Below are positions 7,330 through 16,102 of a DNA stretch of 22,358 bases, piece after piece. Made by a program: the position numbers and the translations under genes. The stretch lies in the NCBI GenBank assembly GCA_023433185.1, contig JAEZEN010000040.1, positions 1 to 22,358 of the forward strand, written 5' to 3'. The first letter of the stretch is position 1; every line of letters starts with the position of its first letter. The DNA comes from Pseudomonadota bacterium. GTDB lineage: Bacteria > Pseudomonadota > Alphaproteobacteria > Rhizobiales > Kaistiaceae. Below the pieces are notes generated by a model. That model saw nothing but the letters and a program-made list of their open reading frames with translations, was not told where the DNA came from and made no database searches.

Positions 7330-7752
7330 CTACGGGGTGATGACCACACGCGAATTGCCCATGCCGTACTTGCTGATCAGCGCATAGAGCGTCGCGGCAT
7401 TCCCCGGCGCCAGGCGGACGCAACCATGCGAGGCGCGGCTTCCGAGCTGCTTCACGGCCGTGGTGCCGTGGATGGCATAGCCGCCGCGAAAGAAGACCGA
7501 ATGCGGCATCGGCGCATTGTTGTACTTGCGCGAATACCAGCTGCGCTCGAGGCGCTGCGGCCGATACGAGCCGGTCGGTGTGCCGTAGCCCGAGCGCCCG
7601 GTGGATACCGCCCAGTTGTACTTGCGGACGCCGTTCACCGAGACCTGCATGCGCTGGTTCGACAGCGAAATGCGCGCCTCCACGGTGGCCGCGTCGGCGG
7701 GCATGGCAAACATAAGCGTCGCCAACGCGACGAAGAGACCCAGAATCTTCAT
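7330..7752 (-). CDS. L,D-transpeptidase (YkuD domain), upstream copy
   Basis: 140-aa exported YkuD enzyme, one of the shortest complete forms: signal peptide (residues 1-22, ending MPADAA) followed directly by the catalytic domain. The HGTTAVKQLGSRASHGCVRL signature is intact, with the nucleophile at Cys111. The ATG at 7752 opens a standard signal peptide and is preceded by a purine-rich AAGGAAAAGGGG. No LysM, SH3 or other wall-binding module is present in either copy. First gene of the two-gene minus-strand unit. A candidate promoter sits at 7822-7851. It is divergent from panB. Confidence 0.92.
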   Translation of the reverse strand: MKILGLFVALATLMFAMPADAATVEARISLSNQRMQVSVNGVRKYNWAVSTGRSGYGTPTGSYRPQRLERSWYSRKYNNAPMPHSVFFRGGYAIHGTTAVKQLGSRASHGCVRLAPGNAATLYALISKYGMGNSRVVITP

Positions 7753-8098
7753 GGGATCAGCCCCTTTTCCTTGCGATCTGCCCGGCACCCCTGGATGCCG
7801 GGACTCAGTCCCCACGATGCAAGGCTACGCTAGCAATCCGCCGATGAACAACCTGTAACGAGGGTCACAGGCGGGCCGATCTTGCAGTGCACAAGGACCA
7901 AGCGGTGGCGACACAATCCATCGCTCGGGAAGAGGGCAGGAGGCCGGGCGCCGGCAGAGGGCACGAAGCCCCTGGTGCGGCGCAACCTCGGCAGGGGCTC
8001 TGCCCAAGACGGAGGCAAAGGTCTATGGTCCTCACCGCATTGTGAAGGCGGGAAGGCGGGGCAGCCGGGATCGGCCGCGCGCAGGAGAGCACTCAGTC
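7753..8098. other. 346-nt divergent intergenic region between the L,D-transpeptidases and panB
   Basis: No convincing coding frame. It holds a weak minus-strand promoter candidate: TTGTTC (7846-7851), an 18-nt spacer and AGGCTA read as TAGCCT (7822-7827). On the plus strand it holds two stable hairpins (7943-8005) in the presumed leader of panB. The panB ribosome-binding site AGGAGA lies near its end. I could not place a strong panB promoter. Confidence 0.5.
7943..8005 (+). ncRNA. Structured RNA element in the panB leader
   Basis: Two adjacent hairpins. GCCGG-GCG-CCGGC (7943-7955) is a 5-bp stem with a 3-nt loop. A longer hairpin follows: GGGCA (7959-7963) pairs with TGCCC (8001-8005), and after a CGA/C internal loop AGCCCCTG (7967-7974) pairs perfectly with CAGGGGCT (7992-7999) around a 17-nt loop. 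There is no T-run on either strand, so it is not an ordinary terminator. I do not recognise it as a known riboswitch. High GC makes chance pairing more likely, so confidence is modest. Confidence 0.35.
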
Positions 8099-8938
8099 AT
8101 GTCGGTAGAAGTTCAGGTGCGGCGAACCACGGCCAACGACCTCCGGGTCAGGAAAGGCGGCGAGCCGATCGTCGCGCTCACCTCCTATCACGCCCATACC
8201 GCGGCAATCCTGGACGAGACCGTCGACTTCATCCTCGTCGGGGATTCGCTGGGCATGGTGATGCATGGCCTCGAGACGACGCTTCCCGTCACGCTCGACA
8301 TGATGATCCTCCAGGGTCGGGCCGTGATGCGCGGAGCGAAGCGCTCCCTCGTCGTCATCGACCTGCCCTTCGGCAGCTATGAGGAGAGCCCGCAGGCCGC
8401 CTTCCGGACGGCGGCGCGGGTGATGAAGGAAACCGGCTGCGGGGCGATCAAGCTCGAAGGCGGCCAGCGCATGGCCGAGACGATCCGGTTCCTTGTCGAT
8501 CGCGGCATTCCGGTGATGGGCCATGTCGGTCTCACCCCGCAGGCCTTCAACACGATCGGCGGCTTCAAGGTGCAGGGCCGCGACCCCCATGCCGCCGATG
8601 CCATCCGCGCCGATGCCGTGGCGGTGGCGGAAGCGGGTGCCTTCGCGGTGGTGGTGGAGGCGGTGGTCGAGCCGCTCGCCCGCGACATCACGGCCGCGAT
8701 CGCCGTGCCGACGATCGGCATCGGCGCCTCCCCCGCGTGCGACGGACAGATCCTCGTCCTCGAGGACATGCTCGGGCTCAGCGCCCGCCCGCCGAAGTTC
8801 GTCCGCCGCTTCGGCAATCTCGCCGAAGGCATCAGGGCGGCGGTCGGCGACTACGCGGTGGCGGTGCGCGACCGGTCTTTCCCCGGGGAGGAGAACGTCT
8901 ACCTGCCGAAAACCGCTCCGCCCGCATCGAAGACCTAG
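8099..8938 (+). CDS. panB: 3-methyl-2-oxobutanoate hydroxymethyltransferase (PanB)
   Basis: First committed enzyme of pantothenate (coenzyme A) synthesis: transfers a one-carbon unit from 5,10-methylene-THF to alpha-ketoisovalerate, giving ketopantoate. 279 aa, normal for PanB. Motifs seen are [36 protein letters not shown] with Mg-ligand D49, [13 protein letters not shown] with D88, IKLEGG with E120, [10 protein letters not shown], the likely catalytic Glu187 in VVVEAVVEP, and [14 protein letters not shown]. The ATG at 8099 is chosen because it matches the family N-terminus and has AGGAGA upstream; an in-frame ATG at 8042 adds an unlikely Arg-rich tail. The following YfgM-like and der genes have their own promoter candidate, so co-transcription is optional. 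Confidence 0.95.
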   Translation: MSVEVQVRRTTANDLRVRKGGEPIVALTSYHAHTAAILDETVDFILVGDSLGMVMHGLETTLPVTLDMMILQGRAVMRGAKRSLVVIDLPFGSYEESPQAAFRTAARVMKETGCGAIKLEGGQRMAETIRFLVDRGIPVMGHVGLTPQAFNTIGGFKVQGRDPHAADAIRADAVAVAEAGAFAVVVEAVVEPLARDITAAIAVPTIGIGASPACDGQILVLEDMLGLSARPPKFVRRFGNLAEGIRAAVGDYAVAVRDRSFPGEENVYLPKTAPPASKT

Positions 8939-8966
8939 GCCCGCCGGTCCACGAAAAAAGCCGCGT

Positions 8967-8993
8967 TTGCATGGTGGAAGGCGCAGATATAAT
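8967..8993 (+). promoter_or_regulatory. Promoter candidate for the YfgM-like/der unit
   Basis: A perfect TATAAT (8988-8993) in a GC-rich spacer, with TTGCAT (8967-8972) 15 nt upstream, or TTTGCA with a 16-nt spacer. It lies about 42 nt ahead of the ATG at 9035. The short spacer is the weak point. Confidence 0.45.
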
Positions 8994-9034
8994 GTCCGCG
9001 CGCGCCATGAATGGCAGCTGAACCAAGAGTACCC

Positions 9035-9715
9035 ATGACCGACATCTTCCGTGAAGTCGACGAGGACCTCCGTCGCGAGCGCTACAAGAAGCTGTGGGAC
9101 CGCTTCGGCGCCTACGTGATTGCGCTCGCCGTGCTCATCGTCGTCGGCGTGAGCGGGTACAAGGCGTGGGAGTGGTGGGAGCGGACGCAGGCCGCCGCCA
9201 CGGGAGACCGTTTCCTCGCCGCCCTGGAGCTTTCCGAGGGGGGGCAGCACGCCGAGGCGATCGCAGCGCTCGACGCGGTCGCAGCCGACGGCAGCGGCGA
9301 TTATCCGGTGCTCGCGGACTTCAGGAGCGCCGGCGAAAGGGCCGCCGCGGGCGATCGCGAGGGGGCCGTCGCCGCCTATGATGCGATCGCCGCCCGCCGC
9401 GGCCTTCCGCTCCTCGTCGGCGATCTGGCGCGCATCCGGGCGGCGCTCCTGCTCGCCGATACCCAGACCCCGGAGGAGCTCCGGTCGCGGATCGGCGATC
9501 TCGCGCAGACCGGAAACCCGTGGCGTCACACCGCCCGCGAGATTCTGGGCCTCGCCGCCTATCGCGCCGGCGACCTGACCGGGGCGCGCACCTATTTCGA
9601 CGAGATTGCCGACGATCAGGAATCGGCCCAGGGCGTCCGTCAGCGGGCCCAGCTCATGCTCGCGCTGATCGAATCGCGCCAGGGGCCGGCGGCGCCCGAC
9701 CCGGAAGAGGGCTGA
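9035..9715 (+). CDS. YfgM-like membrane-anchored TPR protein
   Basis: 226-aa single-pass protein. A short charged cytoplasmic N-terminus ([21 protein letters not shown]) precedes one transmembrane helix at about residues 26-43, followed by an alpha-helical TPR-like periplasmic domain with repeats around [26 protein letters not shown] and [17 protein letters not shown]. This is the layout of the TPR_21/YfgM family; E. coli YfgM is an ancillary SecYEG partner that helps periplasmic chaperones. The ATG at 9035 is chosen by the family-typical N-terminus. It sits 37 nt ahead of der. In most proteobacteria a bamB gene lies between these two; here it does not. The exact function is inferred by family and context. 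Confidence 0.85.
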   Translation: MTDIFREVDEDLRRERYKKLWDRFGAYVIALAVLIVVGVSGYKAWEWWERTQAAATGDRFLAALELSEGGQHAEAIAALDAVAADGSGDYPVLADFRSAGERAAAGDREGAVAAYDAIAARRGLPLLVGDLARIRAALLLADTQTPEELRSRIGDLAQTGNPWRHTAREILGLAAYRAGDLTGARTYFDEIADDQESAQGVRQRAQLMLALIESRQGPAAPDPEEG

Positions 9716-9752
9716 GCTGCCTCCGATCCTCCGAAGCGAGCGGCGGGAGCGC

Positions 9753-11123
9753 ATGATGTCGGCAGGCGAGTTCAAGGTTGCCATCGTCGGGCGGCCGAAT
9801 GTCGGGAAGTCGACCCTGTTCAACCGGCTCGTCGGCCGGAAGCTCGCCCTCGTCCACGACCTGCCCGGCGTCACCCGCGACCGGCGCGAGGGCGAGGCGC
9901 GGCTTGCCGACCTCCAGTTCACCGCGATCGACACCGCCGGCCTCGACGAGGCGGCCCCGGACAGCCTCGCCGGGCGCATGTTCGTCCAGACACGGGCCGC
10001 CATCGAGGATGCCGACGTCTCGCTGTTCGTCGTCGACGCGCGCGCCGGGATTACACCGCTCGACGCGCACTTCGCGACAATGCTCCGCGAGTCCGGGAGG
10101 CCAGTGATCCTGGTCGCCAACAAGGCCGAGGGCAAGGCCGGGGAGGGGGGCTACCTCGAATCCTTCTCGCTCGGCATGGGCGAGCCGGTGCCGATCTCGG
10201 CCGAGCATGGCGAGGGCATGGGCGATCTGCGCGACGCCCTTGCCGAGGCGCTCGGGCAACTGGAGGGCGGCGAGGCCGAGTCCGAAGAGGCCGACCGGCC
10301 GATCCAGATCGCCGTCGTCGGCCGGCCCAATGCCGGGAAATCGACGCTGATCAACCGGCTCATCGGCGAGGAGCGCCTGCTCACCGGGCCCGAGGCCGGC
10401 ATCACCCGCGATTCGATCGCCGTCGACTGGCACTGGCGCGACCGCCGTTTCAGGGTGTTCGATACCGCCGGCCTCCGCCGCAAGGCCCGCGTCGACGGGA
10501 AACTCGAAAAGCTCGCGGTCGGCGACGCGCTCCGCGCCATCCGCTTCGCCGAGGTCGTCGTCCTGACGCTCGACGCCACCGCACCGTTCGAGAAGCAGGA
10601 CCTGCAGATCGCCGATCTCGTCGAGAGCGAGGGCAGGGCGATCGTCATCGCGCTGGACAAGTGGGATCTGGTCGAGGACCGGCAGGTCAAGCTCAAGGAA
10701 ATGCGGGAAGACGCCGAACGCCTGCTGCCCCAGATCCGCGGGGTCACGCTCGTGCCCGTCTCGGGTCTCACCGGCACCGGGATAGACCGGCTCGCCCAGG
10801 CAATCCTCTCTGCCTACGAGGTGTGGAACACCCGCCTGCCGACGGCGCAGCTGAACCGCTGGTTCTCGGGCATCGTCGAACACCATCCGCCGCCCGCCGT
10901 ATCGGGACGGCGCCTCAAGATACGCTACCTCACCCAGGCCAAGGCACGCCCGCCGAGTTTCGTCGCATTCTGCTCGCGCCCCGAGGCCCTGCCCGAGGCA
11001 TGGAAGCGCTACCTGATGAATGCCCTCCGCGAGGACTTCAAGCTGCCGGGCACGCCGATCCGCCTGTTCCTCCGCAAGGGCGAAAACCCCTACGAGGGGA
11101 AGGACCGCAAGCGATCCGGCTGA
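9753..11123 (+). CDS. der: Ribosome biogenesis GTPase Der (EngA)
   Basis: Essential GTPase with two tandem G domains and a KH-like C-terminal domain, needed for 50S subunit maturation. 456 aa. First domain: G1 [10 protein letters not shown]3 DTAGLDE, G4 NKAE. Second domain: G1 [10 protein letters not shown]3 [20 protein letters not shown], and a G4 that reads DKWD (residues 302-305) rather than NKWD. The KH-like region follows, with the conserved [21 protein letters not shown] and a [13 protein letters not shown] end. Two adjacent ATGs are possible: 9753 and 9756. GGGAG ends 3 nt before the first and 6 nt before the second, so 9756 is slightly better spaced. Co-transcribed with the YfgM-like gene by position. 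Confidence 0.95.
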   Translation: MMSAGEFKVAIVGRPNVGKSTLFNRLVGRKLALVHDLPGVTRDRREGEARLADLQFTAIDTAGLDEAAPDSLAGRMFVQTRAAIEDADVSLFVVDARAGITPLDAHFATMLRESGRPVILVANKAEGKAGEGGYLESFSLGMGEPVPISAEHGEGMGDLRDALAEALGQLEGGEAESEEADRPIQIAVVGRPNAGKSTLINRLIGEERLLTGPEAGITRDSIAVDWHWRDRRFRVFDTAGLRRKARVDGKLEKLAVGDALRAIRFAEVVVLTLDATAPFEKQDLQIADLVESEGRAIVIALDKWDLVEDRQVKLKEMREDAERLLPQIRGVTLVPVSGLTGTGIDRLAQAILSAYEVWNTRLPTAQLNRWFSGIVEHHPPPAVSGRRLKIRYLTQAKARPPSFVAFCSRPEALPEAWKRYLMNALREDFKLPGTPIRLFLRKGENPYEGKDRKRSG

Positions 11124-11185
11124 GCGGCGGTTGACCCCGGGCCGCGGCGGCCTCCACCATGCCGCCGTCGGCCGCCGGACCAGCG

Positions 11186-11524
11186 ATGATTCTCTTCAAG
11201 ACACTCGCCCTCTTCGTCGTAACGGCGCTTGCCGAGATCGTCGGCTGTTACCTGTTCTACTACTGGCTGAGGAAGGATGGGGCTGCCTGGCTGCTGGTGC
11301 CGGGCGTCGCAGCGCTCGTCCTCTTCGCCTGGCTTCTCACACTCCATCCCGCCGCATCGGGACGCGTCTATGCGGCCTATGGCGGGGTCTATATCGCCTC
11401 GGCGCTCGCCTGGCTGTGGGTCGTGGACGGTCTCGCGCCGACGCGCTGGGACACCGCCGGGGTCGCGCTGGCGCTGGCGGGAACCGCCGTCATTGTCTGG
11501 GGTGGCTGGCAGACCGGTTCTTGA
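11186..11524 (+). CDS. YnfA/UPF0060 family small membrane protein
   Basis: 112-aa inner-membrane protein with four predicted helices, close to the family norm of about 108. Family features seen: [23 protein letters not shown] near the N-terminus, [20 protein letters not shown] in the middle, and the conserved end [10 protein letters not shown]. The family is distantly related to small multidrug resistance transporters, and some members have been linked to efflux of toxic compounds, but the function is not generally settled. The ATG at 11186 gives the standard start [10 protein letters not shown]; upstream in-frame ATG 11159 adds nine residues without homology value. Its stop codon TGA (11522-11524) lies inside the -35 element of the radA promoter. 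Confidence 0.88.
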   Translation: MILFKTLALFVVTALAEIVGCYLFYYWLRKDGAAWLLVPGVAALVLFAWLLTLHPAASGRVYAAYGGVYIASALAWLWVVDGLAPTRWDTAGVALALAGTAVIVWGGWQTGS

Positions 11525-11549
11525 CAAGCCGCCAAGTCAGGAACATAAA
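11521..11549 (+). promoter_or_regulatory. Consensus promoter of radA
   Basis: TTGACA (11521-11526), 17-nt spacer, CATAAA (11544-11549): a perfect -35 and a 4/6 -10. The ATG of radA is 27 nt downstream of the -10. The -35 overlaps the stop codon of the YnfA-family gene. Confidence 0.6.
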
Positions 11550-11555
11550 GAGAAC
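11541..11555 (+). promoter_or_regulatory. LexA-type SOS box on the radA promoter
   Basis: GAACATAAAGAGAAC fits GAAC-N7-GAAC exactly, the reverse complement of the alphaproteobacterial LexA direct repeat GTTC-N7-GTTC. It covers the -10 element and probable start site of radA, an ideal position for repression. At this base composition I estimate about 0.4 chance matches in the whole window, but well under 0.01 within any one 50-nt promoter. Confidence 0.55.
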
Positions 11556-11575
11556 ATAGGGGTCGGGGAGATTCC

Positions 11576-12835
<1,260 letters not shown>

Positions 12836-12991
12836 CTCGGCTTCGGCCGCGCCGTGATGCCCCGCGCCTCGCTGGCCGACGAGCGGGCGTCGGAGGATCT
12901 CTGCGGCATCGATCAGCTTATCGACCTCGTCGCGGGGATCGCCGCGACCGCCCGCGGTGGACGGCCCGCGGAGGCGGACGAGGCCGCCTGA
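12836..12991 (+). pseudogene. radA: Detached in-frame C-terminal segment of radA
   Basis: Directly after the TAA, in the same frame, 51 codons read LGFGRAVMPRASLADERASE and continue through CGIDQLIDLVAGIAATARGG to a TGA at 12989-12991. LGF-x-RAV-x-P followed by an I-x-x-L-x-DLV helix is the normal end of RadA proteins after the RLKEA segment, which stands just before the stop. With the stop read as an amino acid the protein would be 471 aa, the normal length. No ribosome-binding site at proper spacing precedes the internal ATG at 12857, so separate translation is unlikely. Confidence 0.75.
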
Positions 12992-13158
12992 GGCCGGTGC
13001 CGCGCCGGACCCCTCGGGTTCCCGGCTGTTGACAATGGGGCGCGGCACCGCCATGTCCGCTTGTCCGGCCGCGCGACGTGTCGCGGGCGCGGCTTCCAGA
13101 GTTGTGCTAGGCAGTCGCATTCGACGCGGCGCGCCGTGCTTATCGCGGGTTTGCAGGA
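12992..13158. other. Spacer between radA remnant and cvpA with a candidate promoter
   Basis: 167 nt without a gene. A perfect -35 hexamer TTGACA occurs at 13029-13034, but at 17 nt spacing the -10 is only CATGTC. It may drive cvpA-purF-SDR. No terminator is evident after radA. Confidence 0.3.
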
Positions 13159-13815
13159 ATGCCGGTTACAGTCCTCGACGTCATTGTCGTCGTCGTCGTG
13201 CTGCTCTCTGCGGTGCTCGCGATGGTCCGCGGGTTCGTGCGCGAGGTGCTCTCCGTCGCCTCCTGGGTCGCTGCCGCTGCGGCCGCGTACCTGCTCTATC
13301 CCCACGCCCTGCCGCTGGCGCAGTCCTATATCGACAGCAACACCGTTGCGATCATCGTGTCGGCTGCCGCGATCTTCTTCATCGCGCTGATCATCGCCAG
13401 CTACATAACGATGAAGATATCGGATTTCGTCATCGACAGCCGCGTCGGCGCCGTCGATCGCGTCCTTGGGTTCATCTTCGGGGCGCTCCGCGGCATCCTC
13501 CTGATGATCGTGGCGCTGTGGTTCTTCAACTTCCTCGTCAGGGAGCCGCAGCCCTGGATCGCCAATGCCAGGACGATGCCGCTCCTCGTGTCGGGCGGAG
13601 ACTGGCTGATCGGCCTGCTGCCGCCCGATTTCGAGGCTTGGATTCAGGAGAAGATCAGGGGCGGCGGGGGCGGCGGCGCGGCGCCGAGCGAGACCCCGGC
13701 CGGCGATCCGCTCGGCGAGCTGCCGGCATCCGAGGACGACCAGGGCTATCCGCAGGATCAGCAGCGCGACATCGATTCGCTGTTCGAGAACAACGACAGC
13801 TTCGCGCCACAGTAG
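13159..13815 (+). CDS. cvpA: CvpA family membrane protein
   Basis: 218-aa inner-membrane protein of the CvpA/colicin V production family. Four hydrophobic segments occupy about residues 5-22, 27-47, 64-84 and 105-125, with the family-typical LDVIVVVVVLLSAVLAMVRG, FVREVLSVASWVAA, and SRVGAVDRVLGFIFGALRG before the last helix. The C-terminal third is a hydrophilic, low-complexity tail (a run of glycines, then acidic and Gln-rich sequence ending DIDSLFENNDSFAPQ), probably cytoplasmic. The role in the envelope is not biochemically settled. It is 47 nt ahead of purF, matching the conserved cvpA-purF pair of proteobacteria. Confidence 0.9.
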   Translation: MPVTVLDVIVVVVVLLSAVLAMVRGFVREVLSVASWVAAAAAAYLLYPHALPLAQSYIDSNTVAIIVSAAAIFFIALIIASYITMKISDFVIDSRVGAVDRVLGFIFGALRGILLMIVALWFFNFLVREPQPWIANARTMPLLVSGGDWLIGLLPPDFEAWIQEKIRGGGGGGAAPSETPAGDPLGELPASEDDQGYPQDQQRDIDSLFENNDSFAPQ

Positions 13816-13862
13816 GGATTGGACGCCGTGCGGGCGGGGCAGGGCAGCAAGAGGACCGGTCG

Positions 13863-15368
13863 ATGAGCGGCGAACGCCACCTGCCCTTCGGCAGCGACGA
13901 CAAGTTCCACGAGGAATGCGGTGTGTTCGGCGTGTTCGGGCACCAGGACGCCGCGAAGCTGACCGCCCTCGGGCTGCACGCCCTGCAGCACCGCGGTCAG
14001 GAAGGTGCCGGAATCGTTTCGCATGACGGTGCGGGCTTCCATGCCGAGCGGCATTTCGGTCTCGTCGGCGATACGTTCACGCGCCGTGCCGTCATGGACC
14101 GGCTGCCCGGCCACCGGGCGATCGGCCATAACCGCTATTCGACCCATGGCGGTCCGAGCGACCGGAACATCCAGCCGCTCTTCGCCGAGTTCTCCGGCGG
14201 CGGATTCGCGGTCGCCCACAACGGCAACATAACCAACGCGCAGGCGCTCCAGCAGCTCCTCCAGCAGCGCGGCTCGATCTTCACATCGACCTCCGACACC
14301 GAAGTTCTTCTCCACCTGATCGCGACCAGCCGCGGCGTGCGTCTGGTCGACCGCATGATCGACGCCCTCAACAACATCGAGGGGGCCTGGTCGCTGGTCT
14401 GCCTGTCGTCGAAGAAGATGATCGGGGCGCGCGATCCCCACGGCGTCCGGCCGCTGGTGCTCGGCGATCTCGACGGAGCGCCGATCCTCGCCTCGGAGAC
14501 CTGCGCGCTGGACATCATCGGGGCGCGCTTCGTGCGGGACATCGAGCCCGGCGAAACGGTGATCATCACGCCGCAGGGAATCGAGAGCCTGCGGCCCTTC
14601 GCGCCGAAGTCGGCGCATTTCTGCATCATCGAATACGTCTATTTCGCCCGTCCGGATTCCGTGATCGCCGGACGCGGCGTGTACGACGCCCGGAAGCGGA
14701 TCGGAGCCGAACTCGCCGGCGAGAAGCCCGCGGCGGCGGATCTCGTCGTCCCGGTGCCGGATTCCGGAACGCCTGCGGCGATCGGCTTCGCCGAAGCGGC
14801 AGGCATCCCGTTCGATCTCGGCATCATCCGCAATCACTATGTCGGGCGGACCTTCATCGAGCCGAGCGAGGCGATCCGCGACATGGGCGTCAAGCTGAAG
14901 CACAATGCCAACCGGGCGGTGCTTGCCGGCAAGCGCGTCGTGCTGGTCGACGATTCGATCGTGCGGGGGACGACGTCGCTCAAGATCGTGAAGATGGTCC
15001 GCGATGCCGGTGCGACCGAAGTCCACATGCGCATCGCGAGCCCGCCGACCACCCATTCGTGCTTCTACGGGGTCGACACCCCTGAACGCTCGAAGCTCAT
15101 CGCCTCGCGGATGTCGGTCAAGGAGATGGCCAGCTACATAAAGGTTGACAGTCTCGAGTTCCTCACCATGGACGGGCTCTATCGCGCCGTGGGCGAGGAG
15201 GGGCGGGAGACCGGCGCCCGCAAGTTCTGCGACGCATGTTTCAGCGGCGACTATCCGATCCGCCTGACCGACTTCGAGCGGAAGCGGGAGGCCGAGGCGG
15301 AGGAGCGCATCACGGTCGCCGCCGGCGAGAACCTCGTCGAACTGGCCCGGATGGCAAAGGCCGGATGA
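13863..15368 (+). CDS. purF: Amidophosphoribosyltransferase (PurF), iron-sulfur type
   Basis: First enzyme of de novo purine synthesis: PRPP plus glutamine to phosphoribosylamine, and feedback-regulated in the family. 501 aa. An 18-residue propeptide precedes Cys19 (FHEECGVFGVFG), which must be exposed by cleavage to act as the Ntn-type glutaminase nucleophile. Further glutaminase motifs are LQHRGQEGAGI, GHNRYSTHG and VAHNGNITN. The PRPP loop VVLVDDSIVRGTTS is at about 359-372. Cys254, Cys400, Cys456 and Cys459 have spacings 146, 56 and 3, matching the [4Fe-4S] ligands of the Bacillus-type enzyme. The ATG at 13863 is chosen for the short propeptide; a long upstream in-frame extension has no homology. 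Its stop overlaps the SDR start (ATGA). Confidence 0.97.
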   Translation: MSGERHLPFGSDDKFHEECGVFGVFGHQDAAKLTALGLHALQHRGQEGAGIVSHDGAGFHAERHFGLVGDTFTRRAVMDRLPGHRAIGHNRYSTHGGPSDRNIQPLFAEFSGGGFAVAHNGNITNAQALQQLLQQRGSIFTSTSDTEVLLHLIATSRGVRLVDRMIDALNNIEGAWSLVCLSSKKMIGARDPHGVRPLVLGDLDGAPILASETCALDIIGARFVRDIEPGETVIITPQGIESLRPFAPKSAHFCIIEYVYFARPDSVIAGRGVYDARKRIGAELAGEKPAAADLVVPVPDSGTPAAIGFAEAAGIPFDLGIIRNHYVGRTFIEPSEAIRDMGVKLKHNANRAVLAGKRVVLVDDSIVRGTTSLKIVKMVRDAGATEVHMRIASPPTTHSCFYGVDTPERSKLIASRMSVKEMASYIKVDSLEFLTMDGLYRAVGEEGRETGARKFCDACFSGDYPIRLTDFERKREAEAEERITVAAGENLVELARMAKAG

Positions 15369-16102
15369 CGCAGCCGCTCGGCAATCGCGTCGCCCTGGTG
15401 ACGGGGGCGTCGCGCGGTATCGGGCGCGCCGCCGCGCTCGGCCTCGCGGCAGCCGGTGCCCACGTCGTCGCCGTGGCCCGCACCGTGGGCGGCCTCGAGG
15501 AACTCGACGACGAGATCCGGGCTGCGGGCGGCGCGGCGACGCTCGTCCCGCTCGACCTCAAGGACTTCGCTGCGATCGACCGGCTCGGTGCCGCGATCTA
15601 CGAGCGCTGGGGGCGGCTCGACATGCTGCTCGGCAATGCTGCCGTGCTGGGCGTCATCACGCCGCTCGGCCATCTCGCTCCGAAGATCTTCGAAGAACTG
15701 ATGGCGATCAACGTCACGGCGAACTGGCGCCTGATCCGCTCGATGGATCTCCTGCTGCGGCAGTCTGATGCCGGGCGCGTCCTGTTCCTCACCTCGGACG
15801 AGGCCGAACGAGGCCGTCCGTACTGGGGGCCATACGCGGCAAGCAAGGCGGCGCTGCAGGCTCTCGCCCTGGCCTATGCGGCGGAGCTGAAAAGCACGCC
15901 GGTCACGGTCAACCTTTTCGATCCCGGTGCCATCCGGAGCAAGCTGCGGACGCAGGGCCGCCCCGGCGAGGACCCCGAAGGCGTGCCGCCGCCCGAGACC
16001 GTGGTGTCGGAGATCGTCCGCCTGCTGTCGCCCGGGTTCGATGGGACCGGGGCCACGATCCGTTTCGCGCGAGAGGACGCCAGGGACAGGGCCGGTAGCT
16101 AG
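15365..16102 (+). CDS. Short-chain dehydrogenase/reductase (SDR)
   Basis: 245-aa NAD(P)-dependent oxidoreductase of the classical SDR type. GASRGIG (14-20) is the dinucleotide-binding glycine motif, GNAAV (90-94) replaces the usual NNAG, N116 sits in the INVTAN helix, and Ser144, Tyr157 and Lys161 (PYAASK) form the catalytic set with normal 13- and 4-residue spacing. The substrate is unknown. It is coupled to purF by a four-base overlap, and an SDR gene directly after purF is a frequent alphaproteobacterial arrangement, though no purine role is established. Its TAG shares the palindrome CTAG with the stop of alr on the other strand. Confidence 0.92.
   Translation: MTQPLGNRVALVTGASRGIGRAAALGLAAAGAHVVAVARTVGGLEELDDEIRAAGGAATLVPLDLKDFAAIDRLGAAIYERWGRLDMLLGNAAVLGVITPLGHLAPKIFEELMAINVTANWRLIRSMDLLLRQSDAGRVLFLTSDEAERGRPYWGPYAASKAALQALALAYAAELKSTPVTVNLFDPGAIRSKLRTQGRPGEDPEGVPPPETVVSEIVRLLSPGFDGTGATIRFAREDARDRAGS

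Noticed and set aside
7959..8005. Rho-independent terminator ahead of panB.
   Set aside because: No T-run follows the stem on either strand, and no gene ends just upstream.
8093..10135. A very long open frame on the minus strand opposite panB, the YfgM-like gene and der.
   Set aside because: High-GC codon bias leaves antisense frames open. The plus strand carries three clearly recognised proteins, and this frame has no domain or plausible start.
12857..12991. Independent translation of the RadA tail from the ATG at 12857.
   Set aside because: The nearest Shine-Dalgarno-like AAGGAGG (12821-12827) is about 29 nt away, too far, and is part of the coding sequence for RLKEA.
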